From: Tillandsia leiboldiana
Taxonomy: Eukaryota > Streptophyta > Magnoliopsida > Poales > Bromeliaceae
Length of the DNA stretch: 64,000 bases
Assembly: GCA_029204045.2 (NCBI GenBank)
Contig: JAQNDB010000472.1
Location: 1-64,000 of the forward strand
Reading direction: 5' to 3'
Position numbers and translations under genes: made by a program. Below the pieces are notes generated by a model that was not told the origin of the DNA, did no database searches, and was given only the letters and a program-made list of their open reading frames with translations. How positions within the stretch are numbered: position 1 is the stretch's first letter; each line of letters opens with the position of its first letter. Below are positions 45,373 through 57,630 of this stretch, piece by piece.

Positions 45373-48058
45373 GTATGGTGCATTGTGAATGGTGTGAGAG
45401 CAAGAATGTGGTTCTGGTTGAACCAGCAGATCTGGGCTACAAAGAAGGTGAGCCCCAGTGTCCTTGCAATGTTTAAAGGCATGTTTATATACAAAGTTTT
45501 GATAAATGAGGTATAGATGCAAAGTTATGTCATAATCAAGCCTTAATGTAATAATTCCTTAAAAACTGTATTAGGGTCTGTGTGAAAAGTTGTAACAGTG
45601 TACTCCTGGCTATTTTGGGGTCACTGAACGCGATGCTCGCGTTAAAAATGGATTTTGAAGTCTCGGAGAAACAAAAATTCATTTTGGGCTATGTTAGAGA
45701 GGGTTTTTATGACCCGAAGTTTTCCTCGGGCACCGTGCTGCTGCAAATTGGTGAGTACGGCATTCAGCAAGTCGATTGTCACCTACTGGAGGTGACGGCT
45801 CGTAAAAATGATTCTCCGTTTATGAGAACGAGCCAAAACAGTGTGTATTTAGTGTATAAAATGCATTCCGAGTAAACCTGGGGGCCTGGCTGTAATTGTA
45901 GCAGTGTGGAAAAGCTAGCTGAAGGTTCTAAAGTGGTTTTGACCTTTCAGTGGGGTTCCTGGAGTTTTTGTTAAGCTAAATATGCTTAATGTTGCGCAAA
46001 TCGACGAAACGGTCGATTCGCGCTTATGCACTTTGAGGATTTGATAGATCCTGAGTTGTCACCCGGTATTATTGTAGGGCCCAGTCGTCAGGAGCCAGCC
46101 GTGATCCGTCTTGTGGTTATCGTGACCGTCTACCTTCTGGTGGAGTCGTTGTTCCTCCTATATACAGGTGGGTTTAACTTCGGTCCGAGATCTTTTCGGC
46201 CCTCGGTGTACGGTATTGGTTGGACTCCTGTTTTTGGTACCTAGTTTATCTTGAGCCTGTCTGCCTTTGGTTACAATATATATTACTGTTAGTTGCTTTG
46301 ACTGATTGGCCATTTCGTAGTTGCACTCCTATGCTTGATTATTATATTGATCTACCAATGCTTGAGCCTACCTTCCTTTGATTCAGTTATTTGCTACGTC
46401 ATACCTGCTTTATGCCTGATTATGATCTTCTTTAGTGATCTTTACCATATCTGCTGATTAGTTGTTTCCAGTGGTTATATTATTGCTCTACATATTGCCA
46501 TGCCTGTTTGGTCATCTGATAGTTGAGCTACGCCTGTTATCAGTTCTATTCTGCCTTACATGATTATTCTTAGTGCCTCTGGTATTTATATCTTATCTTG
46601 GAACATTTCCATGGTTGATGAGTAAGCCTGTTTGTCCTGTCGATCAAATGATACACTGCTGAGCACATAGATTTGTTTAACTGATGTTTTTACCGAGCTT
46701 CGTAGGGTCGCCGGAGTCTGTTCTTGTTTGATAGGACAAAGGCAATTGCTCTGCGAGGTTTGGAAACCCAAGCTTCGTAGTGTCGCCTGAGTCTGTTCTT
46801 GTTTGATAGGACGAGGGCAATGCTCTTCGGGGTGTGGACTTTTCAAAATAGTTTTCTTAAAAATATGTGTTTAAGTTTTGTATTATTTGGTTGGTCTGCA
46901 TGATTGAGTTGTGTTTTTCGGTTGAGCTTATGCTGAGTTGAGATTTGCCTTGGTCTTGCATATGAGTTGAGATTCAGTTGATTTGGTTATTGCATCCCAG
47001 TGGGGATTTCCCGGCTTGTTGCCGATTACCCGGTCAGTGGACCGCCAGTTTGAGCATTTGCACATGATTCGCCCGCACCGTTGTTCTTCACGTACACTAG
47101 CGGACTGATCCCCCGTAGCGGTGTACTTTACCGGTAAAGTGGTTAGCTGAGGCAACCCGTGACCCTAGTTTGGGGAATGTCAACCAGGTGGTGCCAAGTG
47201 GGCAGCCTTGCCTGAGGTCTTGTGAAGGCCAATATGGTAGCTTGTGATTGGGTCTTTGTGTTTTCATCTATTTGATGCATGTGTTGTTAAGTTGCTTTAA
47301 CATGATTCTTTGATTATTTGATCTGGCTTCTAGTTATCTACCTTTATATGATTCTATGTGATGCCTCTGATTATAGTTTCATTGTTATCTTACTGATTGT
47401 CCTAACTCCTTGATGCGTTGATTATCCTGATACATGTTTGTCCTGGTTTAAATTCTGCTAAAATTATCTCCTATGCTTGTACCCAGATTATAAGTTTTGC
47501 TTTCTTTACAGCACCAGTTATATATCTGCATATCCTAACTGTGATTATATATCTGTTGAACTTCATGATTGCCTATCTGATTATTCTAACCCCTGATTAT
47601 TACTATCCTCTAGTATTGTATACCAGTAGGTACGATCTGCTATTTCTCGGCTCGTCGTGCCCACTGGGATACACTCCGGTGTGTCTCACACCCTCGGGTG
47701 ACTGTTTTTCAGGCCGAGCGGGTGCTGGGATGTCGGGACGTGTTGGTGAGATTCCGTGTTAGATGTTGACCCTGGACAGCCGAAAGTTCATGTATTATTT
47801 GATGTTAAAGGAAAGAGTTGTAATTCAGATGTAAATAATTGTAAAGTTAATTATAACTTTTGCTTGTAGTTGTACGTAGTTAGTACTCTGATGATTGTTG
47901 CCAAGCTAGCCGTGCATATATAGAAAAGGCTCAATTCCATTGGGGATTGGGACTCTTCTATATATGTGGCGGTCTGTCATTGCCCTGATTGTTTTTGCAA
48001 CTCTGATTTTAAAAAAAAAAAAAAAATTTACACTAGTTTTTGGACTCGGGGCGTGACA
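45373..48058 (+). repeat. N5 5' LTR, truncated at its start
   Basis: Matches 50642-53327 base for base over nearly all its length; the first 2,136 bp are missing at the N4 junction. Contains a 75-bp tandem duplication (46696-46830), the tail hairpin (47909-47970) and a poly-A run (48010-48026). Frames of 97, 72 and 114 residues recur in both copies but have no recognisable domain. Confidence 0.88.
47909..47970 (+). other. LTR-tail hairpin of N5 (5' LTR copy)
   Basis: Outer arms GCATATATAGAA and TTCTATATATGTGGC, then GTGGCGGTCTGTCA. Inner stem TCAATTCC with GGGGATTGGGA, partly G-U. Second copy at 53178-53239. Confidence 0.65.
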
Positions 48059-48505
48059 GATTAGATGGTATCAGAGAAATAGGAATACGATGTCTAGGTT
48101 TGGCTAGGAACGAACCCTAGGATGACTTGTGGTCACGTGAGAGCGCTGGGTTTTGGTACAGTAAGTTGGGAACTTAGAGGTTATATCATCGGCAAAGAGA
48201 CTGTAAAGGAAGGTATGTGATGTACCTTCAGATGTGAGTTGTGTCCCCAACTAGTGGTTGGCGACAGATCTATGGTATTTCGCCTTTCTTTTGGTAAGCA
48301 CGTTGGCGGCCGACAACGTACTTTCAAAAGAATTGAGAAATAATTTACCCTGTAATGGGGAATATTCAGATTGGGTCTAAATGAGTAGCCTGAGAGTTAA
48401 CGACGCTTTGTGACTGATTGTCATCTCTGCGAACCTTTTTGAGGTTTAATAGTGGATTAGTTAAGTTTAAGTTTCGGGGACGAAACTTCTTAAAGTGGTG
48501 AGTGA
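48059..48505 (+). other. N5 interior: primer site, leader, polypurine region
   Basis: TGGTATCAGAGA at 48066-48077 (initiator Met-tRNA site). AAGTTTCG-GGGA-CGAAACTT at 48469-48488, then TAAAGTGGTGAGTGA before the LTR. The middle aligns with the N4 non-coding interior. No ORF. Confidence 0.78.
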
Positions 48506-51500
48506 TGTAGTAACCAGGATTTTAAAATCCAGAATTCAGGTTTAAATAATTTCCAGAATTATTTAAATAGCAAAAATTGGTAGATAGTAGTTCAATAGTG
48601 GTCCAGAAATGTCGACTTTTGATCGGGGTCTGATCTGGAAAATACGAGTTCACCGTTGCGACCGTCTCGTCGAAACATGAAAAATTCATATTCACTTGTC
48701 GACGATCCAACGGTCGGATTGTCCAGAAATTAACAAAGAAGAAACGGGTCCCACAACTTAAGTTGTGAATAGTAACCCTTATTTTAAATGGCCCTTTGAT
48801 CACTAACGGTCGTTTCACTGTCTAAAACCCTGACATAGGGGTATGAGTAGTGGATCCTAACTAATTTCGACGTTCTGAGCGCAATGGCACTGACGGTTTC
48901 CGCGTTTGGCGATCCGTGTGCATCGAAGTGCGTGTGTCGGGTTGCGACATACAGAACAGAATGGCCCGAGAATTCATTTGTGCACCAAATTGAGCAAATA
49001 AACAGCCTATCTTGAAGCTCTCGACGAGCCGGACGTCGTGGCGAAGTCCATTTCGCATTTCGTCGAGTAAATTTTCTCGAAATACGTGAAAAGTGCCGAA
49101 TTATCGCTTTTTCTTCAAGCATCTTGGGTACTCTTGGGCCAAAGCTCTTGGGATCTTGTTCATTGGGCCTCTGCCAACCTAAGAAGCCCACGAATGTGGC
49201 TGAGCAGAGCTCGGAGCTTGGGGGTTAAGTGTGAACCCGGTTTGAAGGGAATAATGCAAAGAATCTTGCATTAAAGAGGAGTTGGCTTTTGGGCTTCCTC
49301 GTGGGAGGTTACACGAGGCTCTTGGGATTTCTAACTCCCAAGAGTTAATCCTCTTAAGACCCTGAGTGTAAGTTGGCCGAGGGCATCACAACACCATTCT
49401 TGTGAACTCGGGAGAGAGAGAGAAGGAAGAGAGTTGGACCAACTTCTTCCTGGATTGGATCTGAAGTGCTTGAAGAGTTCCTTGGCATCTCTGGAGCATT
49501 GCTGGAGTTGCCCGAGGCCGCGCGTGAAGAAGGACCCGAGAACCGGCTTCTTCCTCCTTCACCAACTCCGGCCAAGGTGAGAGCACCCTAACCACTGGTT
49601 CCTAGCACCCGAGACCCTTAGCAGTAGATTTCCCATGTCCTAGGGATGCTACATGCACAATCCCGAGCACCCATGCTGCTGGGTTGGCCGGCCGGAGCAA
49701 GGTCTCGCCGGAAACCTAGCCGAGCTCCGCCGCAAGAGAACTCACAAACCGCTTGACCAATTCGCACCAAAATTGGTGTGCTGAGACTGTATAACATGAA
49801 GAATAAATCTGCAAAGTCTTAGAATTTATGGTTTAGCCGTTTGCGAGAAAACGGATGCCCTAGTTTCGGGTTTTTGTTGCACTTGGCCGAGCTTGCAGCT
49901 CCGGCGCCGGCGCGCCTCCCCGTCGCCAGCCACTTGCCCAGAAGTGTTGCTGGGAGTGTAAGGAGTGCATCCATGCACTTGCATGCTGCCCATGCAGCAT
50001 CGGAAAGATTGATGGCCATTGTTGACCCGAAATGGAGCTTGTCGCGGCCGCCGGCGCTCCGGCCAACTTCGACGGCCGGGAGTGGATCGGGAAGCTTCGT
50101 GTAGACCCAGGAACTCTACCTTACAAGTCTGAGGGCCTCATATGGCCTCTGTTGAATTCCGCCATTAGAGGCATAAAGCTCGAAATGGAGCTTCGTGCCC
50201 CGCCGGCGCCGACTCTTCCCGTCGACCAGGCTTGGGCTTGGAAAGCATCAGGGAGATGAGGTGCACCTGCTGGTGCATTTGGATGAAGCCCAGAAGTCCT
50301 GGGTTGATCATCACGATTTTCAAAGCCGAGGAGGTCATCTTCTTCCTCGGGCCCGGCCGGTTTGGGGGAGTTTAATTGCTCCAAGTTGAGGGGAATTGAT
50401 CAGTAAGCTTAAAGGAATGTTTTGATCCAAGTTTGAAAGCCTCTGGTGCTGTGTGTGCAAAGAACCAACCTTGGGTTGGTGTTGTGTGGTTGCTTAAGGA
50501 ATGTGCACACCAAGTGCTTGTGGAAATGCCCCAATGAAGGAAACATGAGAATTAGCTCTCGAGTTGTATATCAAAGTTGCTCAGAATTGTCCCCTGAGCT
50601 TGATGCTCACTTCAGATCAACCTGGATCTGTGTGGACAAGTGTATGGTGCATTGTGAATGGTGTGAGAGCAAGAATGTGGTTCTGGTTGAACCAGCAGAT
50701 CTGGGCTGCAAAGAAGGTGAGCCCCAGTGTCCTTGCAATGTTTAAAGGCATGTTTATATACAAAGTTTTGATAAATGAGGTATAGATGCAAAGTTATGTC
50801 ATAATCAAGCCTTAATGTAATAATTCCTTAAAAATTGTATTAGGGTCTGTGTGAAAAGTTGTAACAGTGTACTCCTGGCTATTTTGGGGTCACTGAACGC
50901 GATGCTCGCGTTAAAAATGGATTTTGAAGTCTCGGAGAAACAAAAATTCATTTTGGGCTATGTTAGAGAGGGTTTTTATGACCCGAAGTTTTCCTCGGGC
51001 ACCGTGCTGCTGCAAATTGGTGAGTACGGCATTCAGCAAGTCGATTGTCACCTACTGGAGGTGACGGCTCGTAAAAATGATTCTCCGTTTATGAGAACGA
51101 GCCAAAACAGTGTGTATTTAGTGTATAAAATGCATTCCGAGTAAACCTGGGGGCCTGGCTGTAATTGTAGCAGTGTGGAAAAGCTAGCTGAAGGTTCTAA
51201 AGTGGTTTTGACCTTTCAGTGGGGTTCCTGGAGTTTTTGTTAAGCTAAATATGCTTAATGTTGCGCAAATCGACGAAACGGTCGATTCGCGCTTATGCAC
51301 TTTGAGGATTTGATAGATCCTGAGTTGTCACCCGGTATTATTGTAGGGCCCAGTCGTCAGGAGCCAGCCGTGATCCGTCTTGTGGTTATCGTGACCGTCT
51401 ACCTTCTGGTGGAGTCGTTGTTCCTCCTATATACAGGTGGGTTTAACTTCGGTCCGAGATCTTTTCGGCCCTCGGTGTACGGTATTGGTTGGACTCCTGT

Positions 51501-53327
51501 TTTTGGTACCTAGTTTATCTTGAGCCTGTCTGCCTTTGGTTACAATATATATTACTGTTAGTTGCTTTGACTGATTGGCCATTTCGTAGTTGCACTCCTA
51601 TGCTTGATTATTATATTGATCTACCAATGCTTGAGCCTACCTTCCTTTGATTCAGTTATTTGCTACGTCATACCTGCTTTATGCCTGATTATGATCTTCT
51701 TTAGTGATCTTTACCATATCTGCTGATTAGTTGTTTCCAGTGGTTATATTATTGCTCTACATATTGCCATGCCTGTTTGGTCATCTGATAGTTGAGCTAC
51801 GCCTGTTATCAGTTCTATTCTGCCTTACATGATTATTCTTAGTGCCTCTGGTATTTATATCTTATCTTGGAACATTTCCATGGTTGATGAGTAAGCCTGT
51901 TTGTCCTGTCGATCAAATGATACACTGCTGAGCACATAGATTTGTTTAACTGATGTTTTTACCGAGCTTCGTAGGGTCGCCGGAGTCTGTTCTTGTTTGA
52001 TAGGACAAAGGCAATTGCTCTGCGAGGTTTGGAAACCCAAGCTTCGTAGTGTCGCCTGAGTCTGTTCTTGTTTGATAGGACGAGGGCAATGCTCTTCGGG
52101 GTGTGGACTTTTCAAAATAGTTTTCTTAAAAATATGTGTTTAAGTTTTGTATTATTTGGTTGGTCTGCATGATTGAGTTGTGTTTTTCGGTTGAGCTTAT
52201 GCTGAGTTGAGATTTGCCTTGGTCTTGCATATGAGTTGAGATTCAGTTGATTTGGTTATTGCATCCCAGTGGGGATTTCCCGGCTTGTTGCCGATTACCC
52301 GGTCAGTGGACCGCCAGTTTGAGCATTTGCACATGATTCGCCCGCACCGTTGTTCTTCACGTACACTAGCGGACTGATCCCCCGTAGCGGTGTACTTTAC
52401 CGGTAAAGTGGTTAGCTGAGGCAACCCGTGACCCTAGTTTGGGGAATGTCAACCAGGTGGTGCCAAGTGGGCAGCCTTGCCTGAGGTCTTGTGAAGGCCA
52501 ATATGGTAGCTTGTGATTGGGTCTTTGTGTTTTCATCTATTTGATGCATGTGTTGTTAAGTTGCTTTAACATGATTCTTTGATTATTTGATCTGGCTTCT
52601 AGTTATCTACCTTTATATGATTCTATGTGATGCCTCTGATTATAGTTTCATTGTTATCTTACTGATTGTCCTAACTCCTTGATGCGTTGATTATCCTGAT
52701 ACATGTTTGTCCTGGTTTAAATTCTGCTAAAATTATCTCCTATGCTTGTACCCAGATTATAAGTTTTGCTTTCTTTACAGCACCAGTTATATATCTGCAT
52801 ATCCTAACTGTGATTATATATCTGTTGAACTTCATGATTGCCTATCTGATTATTCTAACCCCTGATTATTACTATCCTCTAGTATTGTATACCAGTAGGT
52901 ACGATCTGCTATTTCTCGGCTCGTCGTGCCCACTGGGATACACTCCGGTGTGTCTCACACCCTCGGGTGACTGTTTTTCAGGCCGAGCGGGTGCTGGGAT
53001 GTCGGGACGTGTTGGTGAGATTCCGTGTTAGATGTTGACCCTGGACAGCCGAAAGTTCATGTATTATTTGATGTTAAAGGAAAGAGTTGTAATTCAGATG
53101 TAAATAATTGTAAAGTTAATTATAACTTTTGCTTGTAGTTGTACGTAGTTAGTACTCTGATGATTGTTGCCAAGCTAGCCGTGCATATATAGAAAAGGCT
53201 CAATTCCATTGGGGATTGGGACTCTTCTATATATGTGGCGGTCTGTCATTGCCCTGGTTGTTTTTGCAACTCTGATTAAAAAAAAAAAAAAAATTTTTAC
53301 ACTAGTTTTTGGACTCGGGGCGTGACA
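48506..53327 (+). repeat. N5 3' LTR (4,822 bp)
   Basis: Starts TGTAGTAACCAGG and ends GGGGCGTGACA. The first 2.1 kb (48506-50641) is present only here in the window. It has a GC-rich part (49680-50350) and no recognisable gene. Confidence 0.85.
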
Positions 53328-53494
53328 TCGGGCCATGCCGTACTTGTTGTTGTTGTTGTTGGGAAGTAATCACGGGGAGTGAGCGATGTTTCGGGAGCTG
53401 GAGGCGTTATTGATGGATATCTACCGGTGGTATGTGGGACCCTTGGGGGATTTGAGTTAGTTTCGAGGACGAAACTTTTCTTAGTGGGGGAGGA
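53328..53494 (+). other. T6 interior, last 167 bp
   Basis: Ends with AGTTTCG-AGGA-CGAAACT (53459-53476) and the purine run AGTGGGGGAGGA (53483-53494), the usual 3' end of Tekay-type elements. The upstream part was separated by N5. Confidence 0.75.
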
Positions 53495-54044
53495 TGTGAG
53501 GACCTGGATCCCCACGTCGAGATTACTGGATCATCTACAGCTCCCGGAGGCCTATGTGGCGTGTTGGTGGGATTTGTGCCCCAATTGGACATTAGTGTTG
53601 GGCTCAGTGTGTTTAATGGATCACGTGGGTGATCATTGGACTCCGTCGGATCGTTAGAAGTGGTTTCGCGCGAAGTGGATATTAAATTTGGACTCAGCGC
53701 GAAGTTTGGACCAAGGATTACCTTTCCGGATGCCTTCGGCAAATTTTGGAGTTGGAATTTGGCGAAATGGACATCAAATTCGGATTCAGCGCGCGAAAAC
53801 GGTTAAAACGGACTACCCACTTGTCATTTTTGAGCACCGGACACTGTTCACGCCGGAACAGTGTTTCCGGCGGCGGCGGCAGCGGCGGAGCGGCCGCAGG
53901 CAGCGCGGCGGACGGAGGCGCGGGCCGCCCGGTCCACGCGGCAGGCGTGCACCGGGGGCTGGACGCGTGGCGGCTCAGGAGTGGGCCGGTCCGCGGGGCG
54001 CGGTCTACGGAGAGTGCGGGGCGCATGGTGCACCGGGGGGTGGA

Positions 54045-54339
54045 CACGTGGCATCATCCTAGAGGAGGGTTCACGGCGGTTGGTCTACGCGGTATTCGGG
54101 TTGGCTCATGGTTTACGGTGCACCGGGCTTGGACACGTGGCAGGTTTGTATTGGTTCGGTCCACATGATTTCGTGCACCGGGTTCACTAGGCAGAGGCTT
54201 GACACGTGGCATCCCCTATTGGTGGGTCTACTGTGCGCGGCAGGGTGGCAGGCGGCGGCGTCAGGCGGGCACGTGGGCGCGGCAGGCGGGCGTTGACCGG
54301 GGTGCGTGCCACGTGTCGTCGTCCGCGGGTGGCCACGTG
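54045..54339 (+). promoter_or_regulatory. G-box / ABRE-like array upstream of the T6 TATA box
   Basis: CACGTG at 54045, 54134, 54203, 54270, 54310 and 54334 (another at 53622), several as GACACGTGGCA. The first three lie in a degenerate ~80-bp repeat with GTGCACCGGG. In plants CACGTGGC binds bZIP and bHLH factors, including ABA-response factors; activity here is inferred. Confidence 0.5.
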
Positions 54340-56412
54340 GCGCGACGCGTGCGGCGGGTTCGGCTGTCGCCTGTTTGGCGGGCGACGTGGAGGCCCAGGA
54401 CGATTTCGGGCGGCTACAGTGTTCGGGCGCGGGGATTTCGGGCTGCTACAGTGCGCGCCCGAAAACTCCCAGCGCCCGAAAATCGGGACTTATCCGGTAT
54501 TTTCCCATTTGTTTCTGCAGCCTATAAAAGGCGATCCGAGCCCTCTTCTTCTCCCTTTTCCGCCATTTCCGAGCCTCTTCTCGCCGGGGTGCCTTCAGCA
54601 AAGTTGATCCCCTAGTTTGGCTGCAACTTTCTGCAAAGTTTTGGGATTTTTGGTGGCACGCTTATCGAGGTTTCTATTTTTACGGCGCGGCGCGACGCTC
54701 GTTCGTTTGTGGTCTTCTTCGTCGCGTTTTGGTACGAGGACTCCCCCGGCTTACCCCGAGCACCTTTTTCTGTGATTCTTGCGCCGTTGGCTTCACGACA
54801 GGTAGGGCTATGTTTCCCATGTTTACTGGCCTTCCCCATTCCGAGCTTTTCATGGGTTTTTCGGATCATCTTGTAACCTCTTTTCTGGGGCGGAGTTCTG
54901 GGACAGCGGAGCAGTGTTTTGGTGATATCTTCGCGCACAGGCATCGGATTGGGGCGATTCAAGAGGCGATTTGCATCTACACATCACGAGGAATATGCCC
55001 AAATTTTCTTGGAATTTTCTGTATATTTCTCGAAGGTGAAGTTTATCTGTGAACAGTAATTGTTGCTACAGTTTTTGAGAGTAGTTCAATTCGGGGTGAT
55101 TCCCTTGTCGGAATTGTTTCTCAGTGTAGGGAGCTCGGAATTGAACGTGCAGGTACTCGTTTCGAAGGTATCGACGCGAGGATTACGGTGGTATTTTTAT
55201 TGGATTTTTCTGGGCACTTGCAGCAGGTGAAATATGCACGGCTTTGGGACTGATTTTCAGATTGTGTATGTTTGGTTGATTTTGGAATAAAAGTGTAATG
55301 TTAAGCCTTATTGTTGTACTCAGGGGTGTTTTCAGCTGTTTGAGGCCGAGGCTTGCGCGACTTGTACCGAGGGTGTTATGTTGGCAGATTTTGGACCGTG
55401 GGCGTCTACCCACTTCACCGACTTCAGGTTTGCCTTGGGTTAAGCGCTTCAGGTGGGTAAGCTTATTATCAGTAATTGTTTAAGGCAATGTTTATGCCGT
55501 GGCAAGTATAAGTCCACTTGTGGGGATGTCACCCCTCTATGACTGATGCATGCATGTGTAGGGTACATAGTTTATATTGGTAAGTAGGTAAGCTTGTTAA
55601 TGATATCGGTATAAATGATTGCAAGAATAGTATTTATGAGGTATGCTGAGGACTTGCATGACTTGGGCATCTATGTGATGACTAGTGTAAGCTTACCTAG
55701 GATAATGTTACCCTATGAAATTATGTAACATGCCATGTTAGCACATAGCCTTTCTTGTGATGGATTATGCTTGGGACAGGATTTCGTAGCTATGTGCGGA
55801 TTTGTACTCTGAGGAGTTATTATGATCATTCTATTGATGAACCCGGAATTGTGGACAGGTCTAGTTTTGGGATTCCGGCATGTTGTTTATTCCTAAAGGA
55901 ACTATTATTATGCTTTAGCCCCCTTTTATTTCCTTGAGGACAATTGCATGCTTGTATGGTCATGTAGTTAGGCCATCTTTTACTGCTGCACTACTTATTG
56001 GAACTTGACTTAGGAGAAACCATGCTTTTCTTTTCTCCTTCTTGTTAGTCAGGTGGTCAGTGTTGCTCGGGTTCGAGCAGGGGGTCTGGGTAGTGTATAG
56101 TCGGGACATCGTGTCTGGGCAGGTTGGTTTAGTTGTGGGGCTTTGCGGCAACCGCGGATATTGGGCGGTTGACCGGGTGTTTCTCTATGCACCTGATTGG
56201 GTATCAGTTTCTTTAGTGGATGGAGTTTCCCACTTATCGTTTAGTGCATCCGATTGAGGTCGGGTCTTTCCTTAGTGGTTGAGCTTTCCCACTTTGATCA
56301 GAGTCGTGATCCAGTCCTGCTACATTGAGACACTTGACAGAGATACTTGTTACTGAGATGTACTTTACTCGTGTGGGTCGCTCCCCTCGAGTGCCACTCC
56401 GGAGGTAGGCTT

Positions 56413-56515
56413 GACCGAGCCGTGTGCCGGTCTGTTACTTATATTTTTGACCGAGCCGTGTGCCGGTCCGTTACATATCTTGTGATCGAGCCGTGTGCCG
56501 ATCAGTTACTGAGTT
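56413..56515 (+). repeat. 35-36-bp tandem repeat, three copies, in the T6 LTR
   Basis: Copies start at 56413, 56449 and 56484, each with GA(C/T)CGAGCCGTGTGCCG. Confidence 0.75.
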
Positions 56516-57556
56516 CGACAGCAGAGCAGGCAGTACCGGGTGTCATACCGGTTCATTTGATTGGGTTTATTTCGGTCAGATACTTTTATTGTTACACTCG
56601 TGCCTGGGGGCCGAGTGCAGACTGGTAGTTGAGTTTAGATCAGTGCTAGTATTGTTGAGAGCCGTCTGGTTGACGGTGGTCCCGTGTTGTTGCGAGTACT
56701 TTGACCGCTGTGTGAGAGGTTGAGCATCTTGATTCTATCCGTTCTGAGAGAGAGCGTGGATTTTGACCATAGCCTGCATGTTTCTCTCCTCGATAGCGAG
56801 CTTGTCCGTTTGGACGCCCTACGTAATTCCTGTCCGTCATCGGGAGGTGGTTGTAGGTGGGCGCAGGTTTGACTGGACCAGATGTGGCAGTCAGTTCGAT
56901 TGGGTCGGTGGTGCACTTCATGTGCTAGTGGTTGCATACCACTGTTTGGTTCTCCCCCTTTTAGCCTTTAGTTAGGGGCAGGGTAGCTGTTGAGAGTTTC
57001 CAGCTTACCCGTTTCAGTCTTATGACTTGGGTTAGTTTTTGTCTCTTGAGGACTTGGTGGGCAGACCGTCGGGTCTGGCGGTGGTACCCACTGAGAACTC
57101 CCTTTTTGGAGTAGTTCTCACACCATTTGGGGGTTTTTTTTCCCCCCTTTTTCTCTCCTCTCTTTGGTTGTGCAGAGTCTTAGCAGGTGTGGCCGACTCT
57201 GCGGTTGTTGATCGTGGCGAGGGAGTCGCGAGCTAGATCCCTACCCAGCGTTGGAGAGTAGCGGTACCCTTCTGAGGAGATCATCAGTAGATTAGCGGTT
57301 TCTTTTCCTCTTTTGAGAGACTTGTAGTGAGGATATTTTGTATTGAGAGACTGTACACTGTTGCATATATATTGGAGTTACCTCCCGGTTGGGTTTAGAG
57401 CTTGTACTCGAGGATTTGTATTATTATTATTTTGGGAGGCAGACAGTGTTGTTTATTTCCAGTTGTACAGTGATTGATTTTAGTTACAGCAGATTTTTTT
57501 ATTTATAGCTCTGATATCTGTTTAGTTGTAGCACTTTTCTTGCAGGTAGGACGCTT

Positions 57557-57584
57557 CGCCTATGCAGGTTGGCATAGGTGGCGG
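57557..57584 (+). other. LTR-tail hairpin of T6 (short form)
   Basis: CGCCTATGC and GCATAGGTGGCG around a 6-base loop, followed by GGCGGATCTG, like the GTGGCGGTCTG motif of the other elements. Confidence 0.5.
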
Positions 57585-57630
57585 ATCTGTTGGCGGGCCC
57601 GGGTCGCAGTTTCGACCCCGGGGCGTGACA

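Larger units (their letters stand above)
45373..53327 (+). mobile_element. N5: LTR element with 4.8-kb LTR and 447-bp interior
   Basis: 5' LTR end part (45373-48058), interior 48059-48505, full 3' LTR (48506-53327). The shared LTR part is 2,686 bp in both copies, with few differences. No gene lies between primer site and polypurine region, so it relies fully on proteins from elsewhere. It sits in the 3' interior of T6 (next bases TCGGG at 53328). Confidence 0.82.
53495..57630 (+). repeat. T6 3' LTR (4,136 bp), Tekay-type
   Basis: Starts TGTGAGGACCTGG and ends CCGGGGCGTGACA. TATA box CTATAAAAGG at 54522-54531. Upstream are seven CACGTG boxes, six within 54045-54339. Contains three copies of a 35-36-bp repeat (56413-56515) and a short tail hairpin (57557-57584). 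It abuts the C3 LTR at 57631, inside which T6 inserted. No gene supported. Confidence 0.82.

Noticed and set aside
45582..45875. 97-residue frame in both N5 LTRs
   Set aside because: It is identical because the LTRs are copies of each other, so this is not independent conservation. No domain or codon signal is visible.
47418..47762. 114-residue hydrophobic frame in the N5 LTR
   Set aside because: Hydrophobicity follows from T-rich DNA; there is no other support.
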